A DNA stretch of 64,000 nucleotides from contig NZ_ACYY01000003.1 of assembly GCF_000176015.1 (NCBI RefSeq), forward strand, positions 1 to 64,000. The letters are read 5' to 3'. Position 1 is the first letter of the stretch, and each line of letters starts with the position of its first letter. The position numbers and the translations under genes are program-made. Source of the stretch: Rhodobacter ferrooxidans. GTDB taxonomy: Bacteria > Pseudomonadota > Alphaproteobacteria > Rhodobacterales > Rhodobacteraceae. Below, piece after piece: positions 7,321-16,027 of this stretch. The notes beneath the pieces were generated by a model that saw nothing but the letters and a program-made list of their open reading frames with translations, was not told the DNA's origin and made no database searches.

Positions 7321-8061
7321 ATGGCTGAATATGACACGATCCGTTCGGTCGGCGCAGGCGCCCGTGCTGCCCAGATCGACGCGGGGCTTCGCGCCCACAT
7401 GAACAAGGTCTATGGGCTGATGTCCGTGGGCATGCTGCTGACCGGCGGCGTGGCTTGGGCCGTCGGCACCAGTGACACGCTGCTGTCGATCCTGCGCAAC
7501 CCGGAAACGATGCAGCCCAACCTGCTGGGCTGGATCGTGATGTTCGCGCCGCTGATCATGGTCTTTGCCTTTGGCGCGCTGATCAACCGGCTGTCGGTGG
7601 CGGCGGCGCAGCTGTTCTTCTACGCCTATGCCGCGGTGATGGGCCTGTCGCTGGCCTGGATTTTCGCGGTGTTCACCGGCGTGTCGATCGCGCAGACCTT
7701 CCTTGTGACCTCGATCGCCTTCGCGGGGCTGTCGCTTTATGGCTACACCACCAAGCGCAACCTGTCCGCGATGGGCACCTTCCTGATGATGGGCCTGATC
7801 GGGCTCTTGGTGGCGATGGTGGTCAACATCTTCGTCGCCTCGTCGGCGCTGGCTTTTGCCATCTCGGTGATCGGCGTGCTGATCTTTGCGGCGTTGACCG
7901 CCTATGACACCCAGACCATCAAGAACACCTACCTGCAACACGCGCAGGCCGGCGATCAGGAATGGCTGGGCAAGGCCGCGATCATGGGTGCCTTGCAGCT
8001 GTACCTCGACTTCATCAACATGTTCATGTTCCTGCTGCAATTCATGGGCAACCGCGAATAA
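7321..8061 (+). CDS. Bax inhibitor-1 / YccA-YbhL family membrane protein
   Basis: 246 residues with seven predicted transmembrane segments after a 35-residue cytoplasmic N-terminus. Family features include HMNKVYGLMSVGM at about residue 27 and the C-terminal LTAYDTQTIKN and LYLDFINMFMFLLQFMG. YccA-type members regulate the FtsH membrane protease, while others act as proton-sensitive calcium leak channels; which applies here is not known. GGAGG precedes the ATG. The upstream heat-shock-like promoter and the downstream terminator suggest a monocistronic, stress-inducible unit, which fits an FtsH-linked role. Confidence 0.9.
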   Translation: MAEYDTIRSVGAGARAAQIDAGLRAHMNKVYGLMSVGMLLTGGVAWAVGTSDTLLSILRNPETMQPNLLGWIVMFAPLIMVFAFGALINRLSVAAAQLFFYAYAAVMGLSLAWIFAVFTGVSIAQTFLVTSIAFAGLSLYGYTTKRNLSAMGTFLMMGLIGLLVAMVVNIFVASSALAFAISVIGVLIFAALTAYDTQTIKNTYLQHAQAGDQEWLGKAAIMGALQLYLDFINMFMFLLQFMGNRE

Positions 8062-8083
8062 CCGACAGCTTCGGAACAGATGC

Positions 8084-8112
8084 AAAGGGCCGGTGGCAAC
8101 ACCGGCCCTTTT
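8084..8112 (+). terminator. Rho-independent terminator of the Bax-inhibitor-1 gene
   Basis: 12-bp perfect stem AAAGGGCCGGTG / CACCGGCCCTTT with a GCAA tetraloop, ending in TTTT. Begins 23 bp after the stop codon. Confidence 0.9.
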
Positions 8113-8166
8113 GCTTTGCGCCGCTCCTCCGCCCCGCCGGGGCGTCCTCGCTGACCCCCATAATGC

Positions 8167-8193
8167 AAAAGGCCGCCCCCGAGGGTGCGGCCC
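8167..8193 (-). terminator. Terminator of rpmG
   Basis: On the minus strand, GGGCCGCACC and GGGGCGGCC form a GC-rich, imperfect stem followed by TTTT. It lies 25 bp after the rpmG stop and faces the other terminator. Confidence 0.75.
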
Positions 8194-8217
8194 GTCTGGT
8201 CGGCGTGGAGGCAGATC

Positions 8218-8385
8218 CTACTTGATCTTGCCTTCCTTGTATTCGACATGCTCGCGCTTGACGGGGTCGTATTTCTTCACGACCATCTTTTCGGTCATGG
8301 TGCGGGCGTTCTTCTTGGTGACATAGAAGTGCCCGGTGCCTGCCGTCGAGTTCAGACGGATCTTGATCGTCGCCGGTTTGGCCAT
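8218..8385 (-). CDS. rpmG: 50S ribosomal protein L33
   Basis: 55 residues, [18 protein letters not shown]... to EYKEGKIK, start at the ATG complementary to 8383-8385 behind AGGAGAT. Sequence and length are typical of bacterial L33 ([24 protein letters not shown]). It lacks the CxxC zinc ribbon, so it is the zinc-independent (C-minus) form. Monocistronic, with its own terminator. Confidence 0.95.
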   Translation of the reverse strand: MAKPATIKIRLNSTAGTGHFYVTKKNARTMTEKMVVKKYDPVKREHVEYKEGKIK

Positions 8386-8506
8386 GGTCGTATCTCCTGA
8401 AGCCGGGAAACCAGCGTTCCCCGCGAAATCCTTGAAGCCCGCGTTTTACCCATGCGGCCGCCCGAGTCAACAGCAAAAGCACCGCACGGGGGCTGCGGTG
8501 ATCAGG

Positions 8507-9388
8507 TCATCCGGTGGAGGTGCCGGCCTTTGCGGTCGCGGCCTTGGCCTTGGGCGCGGCTTTGGCCTTGACCGTGGCTTTGGGGGCCGGTTTGGCCTTG
8601 GCTTCTGCCTTTGGTCTGGCTTCTGCCTTCGGTGCCGGGGCGGGCTTCGGCTTGGCGGCGGCCTTTGGTCTGGCCGTTTTGGCGGCTGCGGGAACCTGCG
8701 CTTCGGCTGTCACGGCGCTGCGGGTAAAGACCACGACGCGGCAGGGGTAGTCGGCTTCGGTGCTGCGGTCCAGCACGCCGCTGACCTGCCCCAGATCGCC
8801 GCAGGATTCCGCCAGTATCCGCATCAGCCCGGCTTCGGTGGCGCCAAAGGGGTCCAGCGCATTGGTGGTGCGCGGCTGGTGCCCGGCCGAGTGGTCCAGC
8901 AGCAAGACCCCGCCCGGCTTCAGGCTCTCGACCCAGGCGCGAAACGCCTTGCCGGGGTCATAGGCATGGTCCCACGAGTTGGAATAGACGAAATCGGCCT
9001 TGCCAGCCCAGGCGGGATTGGGCTCGTGGAAATCCCATTGCACGGTGTTGGGAAACTGCGTGGCGGTTTCGGAAATATCGGTGCCGATCACCTCGGCGCC
9101 TTTCAGCACGCGGCGAAACCACGCCTGTTCCTTGCCGCGCCGCACCCCGTGGCACAGCCCGAAGCCGACCTGCCCAAGCGCCTCGGTCAGGTGGCGGGCC
9201 AGAAAGAAGATATGGCTTTTCTTGACATATTGCGCGCCGAGCTTGGCCTTGTTGCCCGCCTCTTGCACTTTGCGATAGGTGTCATAGTCGGGGTAGGAGA
9301 ACAGCACGTAATCCTCGCCCTCCTGCCGACTGGCGGTTGCCAGTTGCTCGGCGTCGCTGACAGCGCGCCTGAACATGCCTTTTGCCAT
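8507..9388 (-). CDS. SAM-dependent methyltransferase-like protein with histone-like basic tail
   Basis: 293 residues from the ATG complementary to 9386-9388. A Rossmann-like methyltransferase core spans roughly 70-220, with GTDISETATQFPNTVQWDFHE as the SAM-binding acidic region and LKPGGVLLLDHS as the post-motif strand. The glycine-rich motif I is not obvious, so activity is uncertain. The last 60 or so residues are almost only Ala, Lys and Pro (repeats such as KAEAKAKPAPKA), resembling histone H1 tails. The gene lies downstream of rnpB on the same strand. Substrate unknown. Confidence 0.65.
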   Translation of the reverse strand: MAKGMFRRAVSDAEQLATASRQEGEDYVLFSYPDYDTYRKVQEAGNKAKLGAQYVKKSHIFFLARHLTEALGQVGFGLCHGVRRGKEQAWFRRVLKGAEVIGTDISETATQFPNTVQWDFHEPNPAWAGKADFVYSNSWDHAYDPGKAFRAWVESLKPGGVLLLDHSAGHQPRTTNALDPFGATEAGLMRILAESCGDLGQVSGVLDRSTEADYPCRVVVFTRSAVTAEAQVPAAAKTARPKAAAKPKPAPAPKAEARPKAEAKAKPAPKATVKAKAAPKAKAATAKAGTSTG

Positions 9389-9515
9389 GGAAATCTGCCC
9401 CTTTTGCCCGCCATTGCGGGTTTTGGCGAAACGATACCGCATCCGCGCGGCGATGCAACCGGGATCGCCGGGCTTGGGCTGTGAAACCGGGCTGGTGGAC
9501 AAAGCGGCGGGCCAG

Positions 9516-9930
9516 ATGCGCGGATGGCCTGTAAGCCGGATTTTGTTCCAGGACTTGCGTCCCTTCGATGACCATTCCTCTGGCCCCGCCGTTACCGGCG
9601 GGATCTAGCTGCCAACCCGGGCCTCTGGGCTGAAGCGTCCCTGTGGCGGTATCTTCGGGCTTGCACCCGATGACCAGCCCACGCGAGGCCCCTATTCGGC
9701 ATTGCTCCGGGTGGGGCTTGCCGTGCCAGTTCTGTTGCCAGACCTGCGGTGGGCTCTTACCCCGCCGTTTCACCATCACCCCGGACCTTGCGGCCGATGG
9801 GGCAGACTGTTCTCTGTGGCGCTTTCCCTCGGGTTGCCCCGGCCGGGCGTTACCCGGCACCCTTGCCTCATGGAGTCCGGACTTTCCTCGCAGGGTTGCC
9901 CCCACGCGGTCATCCGGCCATCCGCGCGAG
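9516..9930 (-). ncRNA. rnpB: RNase P RNA, class A
   Basis: The minus strand carries the diagnostic 5' block GAGGAAAGTCCGGACTCC (complement of about 9872-9889), internal conserved pieces, and the 3' block ending TCCGGCTTACAGGCCATCC. The outer ends pair (GCGCGGATGGCC with GGCCATCCGCGC) to form P1, giving a transcript of about 415 nt, normal for alphaproteobacteria. It is the catalytic subunit of RNase P, which trims tRNA 5' leaders. The 5' end starts only about 8 nt after the stop of the upstream amidase gene, so its promoter must lie within that coding sequence. Confidence 0.95.
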
Positions 9931-9937
9931 CCGGGGC

Positions 9938-10636
9938 TTACGCCGGGCGGGGGGTCACGTCAACGGGAAAGCGGTCGGCCAGATCGGTGGCCATCGCCAG
10001 ATCGACGCTGTCCAGCGGCCCACGCGCCCAGGGGCGGAACCGCAGCCGGAAGGCGGCCAGCAGGGTTTCGGGGGCCAGATCAGGGTAGCCAAAGCCGCGC
10101 AGGGCGGCATGGAAGGCCGCCGTATCCACCATGGAGGGCAAGTCTTCCAGATCGACCTGCGGCCAGACCGACAGCCCGGCCCGTGCCAGCCGGTGCCAGT
10201 CGAACCGCGGCCCCGGATCACCCTTGCGCCCCGGCGCCATGTCGGAATGGCCGATCAGCCGCTGTGGCGCGATCTGCCAGCGGCCCATCACATCGGCCAG
10301 CAAGGCCTCCAGCGCCAGCATCTGCGGCGCGGCAAAGGGTTGGCTGCCGGAATTGGCCAGCTCGATGCCGATGGAGCGCGAGTTCACGTCGCTGACGCTG
10401 CCCCAGGCCCCGGCCCCGGCGTGCCAGGCCCGCAACTCCTCGGGAACCAGTGCCAGCACCTCACCGTTTTCGGCAATCAGGTAATGCGCCGAGACCTCGG
10501 TGGCCGCGTCGCAAAGCCGGTCGCGGGCTTCGGCGCAACTTGGCATCGCGGTGTAGTGCAGCACCACCAGATCGGGCAGCACCCCATCCCGCCTTGGCCC
10601 GCAATTGGGCGAGGGGTATTCAGCGTAAAGCGGCAC
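9938..10636 (-). CDS. N-acetylmuramoyl-L-alanine amidase (Amidase_2, AmpD-like)
   Basis: 232 residues. The Amidase_2 fold is shown by VVLHYTAM with zinc ligand His27, SIGIELAN, and GHSDMAPGRKGDPGPRFDW carrying the second His and the Asp/Lys site; a C-terminal helical extension (165-232) resembles the peptidoglycan-binding region of AmiD/AmpD-type enzymes. No signal peptide is seen, so it is probably a cytoplasmic AmpD-type enzyme that cleaves 1,6-anhydro-muropeptides during wall recycling, although AmiD-like activity is possible. It lies 9 bp downstream of the excalibur lipoprotein gene and directly abuts rnpB. Confidence 0.88.
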   Translation of the reverse strand: MPLYAEYPSPNCGPRRDGVLPDLVVLHYTAMPSCAEARDRLCDAATEVSAHYLIAENGEVLALVPEELRAWHAGAGAWGSVSDVNSRSIGIELANSGSQPFAAPQMLALEALLADVMGRWQIAPQRLIGHSDMAPGRKGDPGPRFDWHRLARAGLSVWPQVDLEDLPSMVDTAAFHAALRGFGYPDLAPETLLAAFRLRFRPWARGPLDSVDLAMATDLADRFPVDVTPRPA

Positions 10637-10645
10637 CGCCCGGCC

Positions 10646-11389
10646 TTAGTTCAACGCGGCGCGGAACGGTCGCGGATCCCATGAGCAGGCATAACCGTCG
10701 CCATCCGGGTCGATGCCCTTGCGGTCCTTTTCCGGCCCGCCTGAGGCCAGGAATTCCTCTTGCGCCTTGTCGGGCGATCCGAATCGGGCACAGGTCTTTT
10801 CGGGGTTGTTCAGTTGCAGCGCCGAGCGCTTGTACATCGGCGTGCCAACCGGATGGCTGGTGGACAGCGCGAATTGCACGATGCTGGGGCCAGTATCGCC
10901 CACCCGTTCGGGCAGGGCGGTGGGCTGGATCACCTGATACTGGGCGCGGTTGCGCGCCAGCCGCTCGGCATCGGACTGGATGGTTTCGCGCGAGGAAACG
11001 GCGCTGAAATCCTGCTCGTCAGAGATCGCCGCCGAACCTGGCGTCACCTCGCCGGACTGTTGCTGGATGCCCATCGGTGCATCGCCGCGCGGCCGGTCTG
11101 CCGCCAGCGGTCCGGCCCCGGGTTGCGCGATGGCGCCATAACCGGCGGCCGGTTGTGCCGGAAGGGGCGTGCCCATCGGGCTGCCTTCCGCCGCATTGAT
11201 CGCCTCGCCCATGCGTTGGGTGGAAAACTCCGGCGTCGCCGGCGCGACCGAGGTGCCATTGGCCAAAGCCGCCTCGCGCTGGCGCAGGTAGGTCGGGTAA
11301 TCCTGGAACCCGGCACCGGAATCCGGCACCGTGGTGGGGCCGCAGGCGGCAAGGCCAAGGGCCACGAGCATGACAGAGGGCAGACGCAT
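10646..11389 (-). CDS. Lipoprotein with C-terminal excalibur-like calcium-binding motif
   Basis: 247 residues from the ATG complementary to 11387-11389. The signal sequence MRLPSVMLVALGLAAC ends in a lipobox. A long low-complexity middle (Pro, Gly, Ala, Gln rich) leads to a C-terminal module with TCARFGSPDKAQEEFLASGGP and GIDPDGDGYACSWDPRPFR, which is the excalibur pattern DxDxDGxxC with a paired upstream Cys. Excalibur domains bind calcium and occur on surface proteins. It precedes the amidase gene by 9 bp, so a cell-wall related role is inferred. Confidence 0.72.
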   Translation of the reverse strand: MRLPSVMLVALGLAACGPTTVPDSGAGFQDYPTYLRQREAALANGTSVAPATPEFSTQRMGEAINAAEGSPMGTPLPAQPAAGYGAIAQPGAGPLAADRPRGDAPMGIQQQSGEVTPGSAAISDEQDFSAVSSRETIQSDAERLARNRAQYQVIQPTALPERVGDTGPSIVQFALSTSHPVGTPMYKRSALQLNNPEKTCARFGSPDKAQEEFLASGGPEKDRKGIDPDGDGYACSWDPRPFRAALN

Positions 11390-11422
11390 CAAGGTTATCC
11401 TGCAAAGCATTTCAGTGGCGCC

Positions 11423-12904
11423 TTACCACCATTTTTCCGGCTTGGCCACAAAGCCCGCCGCCCGCTCCAGCACATAGGCGTGATTGAGCAAATCCCCTTC
11501 CTCCCACGGCCGCCCGATCAGTTGCAGCCCCAGGGGCAGCCCCTGCGCGTCCAGCCCCACCGGCACCGCGATGCCCGGCAGCCCCGCGAGGTTCACCGTC
11601 ACGGTGAACACATCGTTCAGATACATCTCGACCGGGCTGGCATTGGCCATCTCGCCCAGCCCGAAGGCGGCAGACGGCGTGGCGGGGGTCAGGATCGCAT
11701 CGACGCCCGCCGCAAAGGCCTGCTCGAAATCGCGCTTGATCAGGGCACGCACCTTGCGGGCGCGGTTGTAATAGGCGTCATAGAACCCCGCCGACAGCAC
11801 ATAGGTGCCGATCATCACCCGGCGCTGCACTTCGGCGCCAAAGCCCTCGGCGCGGGTCTTTTCATACATCTCGGTAATGCCGTCACCCGCCGCCAGCTTG
11901 GCGCGGTGGCCATAGCGCACCCCGTCATAGCGCGCGAGGTTGGAAGACGCCTCGGCAGGCGCCACCACATAGTAGGTCGGCAGCGCATACTTGGTATGCG
12001 GCAGCGAGATATCGACGATCTCGGCCCCGGCATCGCGCAGCATCGCCGTCCCCGCCGCCCACAGCTTTTCGATCTCGGCAGGCATGCCGTCCATACGGTA
12101 TTCGCGCGGGATGCCGATCCGTCTGCCACGAATGTCGCCGGTCAGCGCCGCCTCGAAATCCGGCACCGCCAGATCGGCGCTGGTGCTGTCCTTGGGGTCA
12201 TGCCCCGCCATGCAGCCCAGCATGATCGCGGCATCGCGCACCGTCTTGGTCATCGGCCCGGCCTGATCCAGGCTGGAGGCAAAGGCCACGATACCCCAGC
12301 GGCTGACGCGCCCGTAAGTCGGCTTGATCCCGACAATGCCGGTAAAGGCCGCAGGCTGGCGGATCGAGCCGCCGGTATCGGTGCCGGTCGCCGCCAGACA
12401 CAGGTCTGCCGCCACCGCCGCCGCCGAGCCGCCCGAAGACCCGCCCGGCGTCAACTCGCGGTCATCGCAGCGCCAGGGGTTGACCACCGGGCCATAGCAC
12501 GAGGTCTCGTTACTGGACCCCATGGCAAACTCGTCCATGTTCAGCTTGCCCAGCATCACCGCGCCCGCACCGAAAAGTTGCGCGGTCACGGTAGATTCGT
12601 ATTCCGGCTTGAAGCCCTTCAGGATGTTCGAAGCCGCCTGCGACGCAACCCCTTTGGTGCAGAACAGATCCTTGATCCCCAGCGGAATGCCACAGAGCGA
12701 CGGCGCATTCCCCGCCGCCAGCCGCGCATCCGCCGCCCGCGCCTGTTCCAGCGCAATCTCGGGCGTCTTGTGCACAAAGGCCCCCAGCCCGTCGCCCGCG
12801 TCGATGGCGGTCAGACAGGCCATGGTCAGATCGACCGCCGTCAGATCGCCCTTGCGCAAGGCATCGCGGGCCGCCGCAATCGTCAGCTTGTTCGCGCCCA
12901 TCAT
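11423..12904 (-). CDS. gatA: Asp-tRNA(Asn)/Glu-tRNA(Gln) amidotransferase subunit A
   Basis: 493 residues. The amidase-signature catalytic triad is complete: Lys77 in [10 protein letters not shown], Ser155 in GGSSGGSA and Ser179 in [12 protein letters not shown]. GatA hydrolyses glutamine and supplies ammonia to convert misacylated Glu-tRNA(Gln) (and Asp-tRNA(Asn)) to the correct form. It overlaps the gatC stop by 4 bp (ATGA), so the two are co-translated. gatB is not in the neighbourhood, which is common in alphaproteobacteria. Confidence 0.96.
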   Translation of the reverse strand: MMGANKLTIAAARDALRKGDLTAVDLTMACLTAIDAGDGLGAFVHKTPEIALEQARAADARLAAGNAPSLCGIPLGIKDLFCTKGVASQAASNILKGFKPEYESTVTAQLFGAGAVMLGKLNMDEFAMGSSNETSCYGPVVNPWRCDDRELTPGGSSGGSAAAVAADLCLAATGTDTGGSIRQPAAFTGIVGIKPTYGRVSRWGIVAFASSLDQAGPMTKTVRDAAIMLGCMAGHDPKDSTSADLAVPDFEAALTGDIRGRRIGIPREYRMDGMPAEIEKLWAAGTAMLRDAGAEIVDISLPHTKYALPTYYVVAPAEASSNLARYDGVRYGHRAKLAAGDGITEMYEKTRAEGFGAEVQRRVMIGTYVLSAGFYDAYYNRARKVRALIKRDFEQAFAAGVDAILTPATPSAAFGLGEMANASPVEMYLNDVFTVTVNLAGLPGIAVPVGLDAQGLPLGLQLIGRPWEEGDLLNHAYVLERAAGFVAKPEKWW

Positions 12905-13194
12905 TCCACCACCTTCGGCACCGCAAAGAACCCCTCGCGCGCATCCGGCGCATTGGCCAGAATCTGCGCCTGGATATTGCCATCCGTCACCACATCGGCC
13001 CGCCGCACCAGCCGCATCGGCGTGACTGATGTCATCGGCTCGATGCCGGTCACATCGACCTCACCCAACTGCTCCATGAAGTTCAGTATCCCCGACAACT
13101 CGCCGGCAAGGGCGGCCAGATCGTCCTCCTCCACCCGGATGCGCGCCAGATGCGCCACCCGCCGCGCGGTATCAATGTCGATGGCCATGGCCAA
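12901..13194 (-). CDS. gatC: Asp-tRNA(Asn)/Glu-tRNA(Gln) amidotransferase subunit C
   Basis: 97 residues, [19 protein letters not shown]... with the GatC family pattern ([30 protein letters not shown], LRxD near the C-terminus). GatC is the belt-like stabilising subunit of the GatCAB complex. A second in-frame ATG two codons in is an equally likely start. Its stop overlaps the gatA start. Confidence 0.95.
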   Translation of the reverse strand: MAMAIDIDTARRVAHLARIRVEEDDLAALAGELSGILNFMEQLGEVDVTGIEPMTSVTPMRLVRRADVVTDGNIQAQILANAPDAREGFFAVPKVVE

Positions 13195-13289
13195 ACCCTT
13201 TCAGGACTGTTTCGCCCCGTTTAGCCGCGCGCCCAAGCCTGTGCAAGCATCTGCCCGGGCAAAGCTTCTACATTGATCCCGGCGCTCCG

Positions 13290-13347
13290 CGCGTTCGGGC
13301 CTGAAACGCTCCACTGGAGCATTTCCGGGACGGCCCTCACCCCCGCC
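13290..13347 (+). repeat. Degenerate copy of the long intergenic repeat
   Basis: Contains GAAACGCTCCACTGGAGCATTTCCGGG followed by CCTCACCCCCG, a diverged version of the inner hairpin block (CTTCCACTGGAAG) of the copies at 14145 and 39231, but without the GGATATTT core. Confidence 0.5.
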
Positions 13348-13439
13348 GGAGGCCCGATCGGCGGTCCCTTGCCCAGCCGGTTAGCGATTGCGCCCATTCC
13401 GGTGTAGCCTGCCCCGAACCCGACCCGAAGGAGACCGCA

Positions 13440-14135
13440 ATGCTCATCACCTGGCTCGGCCATTCCGGCTTTCGCATCGAGATCGAACAGGCCACCCTGC
13501 TGATCGACCCCTGGCTGACCGGCAACCCGATGTTCCCCGCCGCCCGCCGCGCCGAGGCCTTGCAGGGCGCCACCCACATCCTGCTGACCCACGGCCACGG
13601 CGACCATGCCGGTGACGCGCTGGCATTGGCTAAGGAACTGAACATCCCGCTGGTCGGCATTTACGACCTGATCACCTGGTATGAAACCCGCGACGGCGTG
13701 CAGGGCATCGGCTTCAACAAGGGCGGCACCGTCACCTTAAACGGCGCGCAGGTCACCATGGTCAACGCCAGCCACTCCTCCTCGGTCAGCAGCGATGCCG
13801 GCCCGGTCTATGCCGGGCACGAGGCGGGCTACATGATCGCGGGCGAGGGGCATACGCTGTATCTGTCGGGCGATACCGACATCATGGCCGACATGGGCTG
13901 GATGGCCGAGTATCACCAGCCCGACATCGGCATCCTGTCGGCAGGCGGGCATTTCACCATGGACATGAAACGCGCCGCTTACGCTGCCAACAGATATTTC
14001 AACTTCAAGACCGTGATCCCCTGCCACTACCGCACCTTCCCGCTGCTGGCGCAGGATGCATCCGAGTTGCGTGCAGGCCTGCCGCCCGGCGTGGCGCTGA
14101 TCGAGCCGCAGGTGCTGGAGCCGATCCGGTTCTGA
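13440..14135 (+). CDS. UPF0173 metal-dependent hydrolase (metallo-beta-lactamase fold)
   Basis: 231 residues, the normal length for UPF0173. It begins MLITWLGHSGFRIE and carries the HGHGDH zinc motif at 51-56, an internal His (VNASHSSS), LYLSGDTD with the bridging Asp, and IPCHYRTFPLL near the end. These are features of the YtkL-like branch of metallo-beta-lactamase fold hydrolases; the substrate is unknown. It stands alone, divergent from gatC, with an intergenic repeat following its stop. Confidence 0.9.
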   Translation: MLITWLGHSGFRIEIEQATLLIDPWLTGNPMFPAARRAEALQGATHILLTHGHGDHAGDALALAKELNIPLVGIYDLITWYETRDGVQGIGFNKGGTVTLNGAQVTMVNASHSSSVSSDAGPVYAGHEAGYMIAGEGHTLYLSGDTDIMADMGWMAEYHQPDIGILSAGGHFTMDMKRAAYAANRYFNFKTVIPCHYRTFPLLAQDASELRAGLPPGVALIEPQVLEPIRF

Positions 14136-14144
14136 GGCGAAAAA

Positions 14145-14270
14145 GCCGGGGGGCTGTCTGCCCCCCCCAGCCCGGCCACGGGCCGGGCGTTCGTCGCTGA
14201 AAACCTTCCACGGATCGGTTTTCCGGGCGCGCCTCACCCCCGAGGATATTTTCACAAAGGTGAATAAAAG
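14145..14270 (+). repeat. Long intergenic repeat element, copy 2
   Basis: Ordered blocks: GGGGGGCTGTCTGCCCCCC hairpin, CCCGGCCACGGGCCGGGCG hairpin, CTGAAAACCTTCC...GGTTTTCCGGG hairpin, CGCGCCTCACCCCCGAG and core GGATATTTTCACAAAGGTGAA. Lies between convergent genes and matches the copy at 39231 block by block. Confidence 0.8.
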
Positions 14271-14274
14271 GGGG

Positions 14275-15237
14275 TCAGGGCATGGTCACCACCACCTTGC
14301 CGGTGGTCTGGCGGCTGCGCAAAAGCTCCAGCGCCTCGGGGGCACGGGCGAAGGGCAGGGTGGCGCCGATATGCGGGGCCAGGCTGCCCTCGGCAAACCA
14401 TTGAAACAAGGTGGCGAGGCTTTGGGTCAGCACCTCGGGGCGGAACTTCAGATAGCCGCCCCAATAGAGGCCGATCACCGACAGGTTTTTCACCAGCAGC
14501 AGATTGGCCGGGATCTGCGGCACCTTGCCCGAGGCAAAGCCGATGCTCAGCAACCGGCCTTCGGGCTTGCAGGCGCGCAGGGCGTCCAGGAACGCATCGC
14601 CGCCTACCGCATCATAGACCACATCGACGCCGCCCAGTGATTTCAGGGCGGCGCGCAGGTCGGGGGCGCCGCTGTCGATCAGCAGATCGGCGCCTGCGGC
14701 CTTGGCCACCGCCAGCCGGTCGGCACCACGGGCACTGGCGATCACCCGCGCGCCCATCCGCTTGCCGATCTCGACCGCCGTCAGGCCGACGCCACCGGCC
14801 GCGCCCAGCACCAAGAGCGTCTCGCCCGGTTGCAGGCGGGCGCGGTGGTCCAGCGCCAGATGGCTGGTGCCATAGGCGATCTGAAAGGCGGCGGCCTGGG
14901 CAAAGCTCATGGCCTCGGGCAGCGGGATGCAGCGGTCGGCGGCAAAGCAGCCATGCGTCGCCAGCCCCCCCTGACCAGCAAACACCGCGACCCGCGTGCC
15001 GATGGCGGGGCCTGGGGTGTCGGGGCCAAGCGCCTCGACCGTGCCCGCAAGCTCCATGCCCAGGGTGAAGGGCAGGGCGGGGCAATCCTGATATTTGCCC
15101 TCCAGCATCAACAGATCGGCGAAATTCAGCCCACAGGCGGCGATCCGCAAGGCCACCTCGCCCGGTCCGGGTTGCCGTAACGGCAGGTTGCGCAATCGCG
15201 GCGGTTGATCAAAGGCATCAAGTTGCAGGGCGTCCAT
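14275..15237 (-). CDS. NADPH:quinone oxidoreductase family (zinc-independent MDR)
   Basis: 320 residues of the medium-chain dehydrogenase/reductase superfamily: a GroES-like N-terminal domain (CGLNFADLLMLEGKYQ, LGMELAGTVEALG) and a Rossmann domain with LVLGAAGGVGLTAVEIGKRMGARVIA (about 142-168). The structural and catalytic zinc cysteines are absent, as in quinone oxidoreductase and enoyl-reductase-like members. It reduces quinones or related enones with NADPH; the natural substrate is unknown. It is divergent from the XRE regulator across an AT-rich spacer. Confidence 0.87.
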   Translation of the reverse strand: MDALQLDAFDQPPRLRNLPLRQPGPGEVALRIAACGLNFADLLMLEGKYQDCPALPFTLGMELAGTVEALGPDTPGPAIGTRVAVFAGQGGLATHGCFAADRCIPLPEAMSFAQAAAFQIAYGTSHLALDHRARLQPGETLLVLGAAGGVGLTAVEIGKRMGARVIASARGADRLAVAKAAGADLLIDSGAPDLRAALKSLGGVDVVYDAVGGDAFLDALRACKPEGRLLSIGFASGKVPQIPANLLLVKNLSVIGLYWGGYLKFRPEVLTQSLATLFQWFAEGSLAPHIGATLPFARAPEALELLRSRQTTGKVVVTMP

Positions 15238-15608
15238 CGGCTTCCTCGACAGTGGGTTTCACCGGGTTTATACACGGACCAGCGCAAAAAATATTTGCTT
15301 TTGTGGCCGGAATGGTGGAAAATCTTTTCAAAATGGGAATTTGATTGCATAAACGTTGCAAAACGCAATGCAAAGTGCAAAACCCTTTTTACGCGAGTCC
15401 ACGTTTACCAAAGCGCCCTTGGGGCGAAAATCGCCCGCCTGCGTGGAATACTTGTTCGCCTGTATAATTGGACATATCCAAAAAGACAGGTTTTGGTGGC
15501 AAAAACCCGCCCCATGAAAAAAACTTCATTAACAAAGGAAAAATGCGATTTTGGCATGGAAATTGCTTATGTAAAGGCAAGACACGATGTAACCGAGTGG
15601 AGATTTGA
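15238..15608. promoter_or_regulatory. AT-rich intergenic region with repeated TGCA motifs
   Basis: A 371-bp gap, clearly richer in A and T than its surroundings. Between 15345 and 15382 TGCA occurs four times at 11-, 12- and 7-bp steps, mostly as TGCAAA, suggesting a multi-site operator serving the divergent oxidoreductase and XRE genes. A short in-frame peptide frame (from 15514, MKKTSLTKEK...) ends by overlapping the XRE start as ATGA, but nothing else supports it as a gene. Confidence 0.4.
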
Positions 15609-15971
15609 ATGAAACACCCCGTGGACGCGCATGTTGGCAAGCGTATCCGTCACCGCCGCTGGATGGTGGGCATGACGCAGCAGCAACTGGCCGACCGTGT
15701 CGGTATCAAGTTCCAGCAGATTCAGAAGTATGAGACGGGCATGAACCGCGTCAGCGCCTCGCGGCTGTGGGACATTGCCGAAACGCTGGGTGTGGCGATC
15801 AGTTTCTTCTTCGAGGGCATCGACGAATCCCGCGAAGCCAGCAAGACCATGGACGGCGATTTTCTGGCCGACAAGGAAGCGCTGGAACTGGTGCGGTCGT
15901 ATTATTCGATCCCCGAAGCCCAACGTCGCCGCCTGTTTGATCTGGCGCGGGTGCTGAGCGACGCCGCCTGA
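15609..15971 (+). CDS. XRE-family helix-turn-helix regulator
   Basis: 120 residues. The HTH_3 domain (about 10-65) reads GKRIRHRRWMVGMTQQQLADRVGIKFQQIQKYETGMNRVSASRLWDIAETLGV. The remainder (AISFFFEGIDE and a C-terminal helix EALELVRSYYSIPEAQRRRLFDLARVLS) is the short dimerisation tail found in a widespread group of alphaproteobacterial XRE regulators. Its targets are unknown; the TGCA repeats upstream could be an autoregulatory operator. GTGGAGATTT supplies the ribosome binding site. Confidence 0.88.
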   Translation: MKHPVDAHVGKRIRHRRWMVGMTQQQLADRVGIKFQQIQKYETGMNRVSASRLWDIAETLGVAISFFFEGIDESREASKTMDGDFLADKEALELVRSYYSIPEAQRRRLFDLARVLSDAA

Positions 15972-16027
15972 CCTGACTTGACCGGGGCGCTGCGATTGGG
16001 TAGCGCCCGAGGGGCAGGCAGGGGGCA

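Noticed and set aside
10760-13276. 838-codon plus-strand open frame opposite gatA and gatC
   Set aside because: Antisense artefact of GC-rich codon use; the minus-strand genes have clear catalytic motifs.
15514-15612. 32-codon frame ending in ATGA overlap with the XRE gene
   Set aside because: Overlap is the only support; AT-rich spacer makes short frames likely by chance, and there is no good ribosome binding site.
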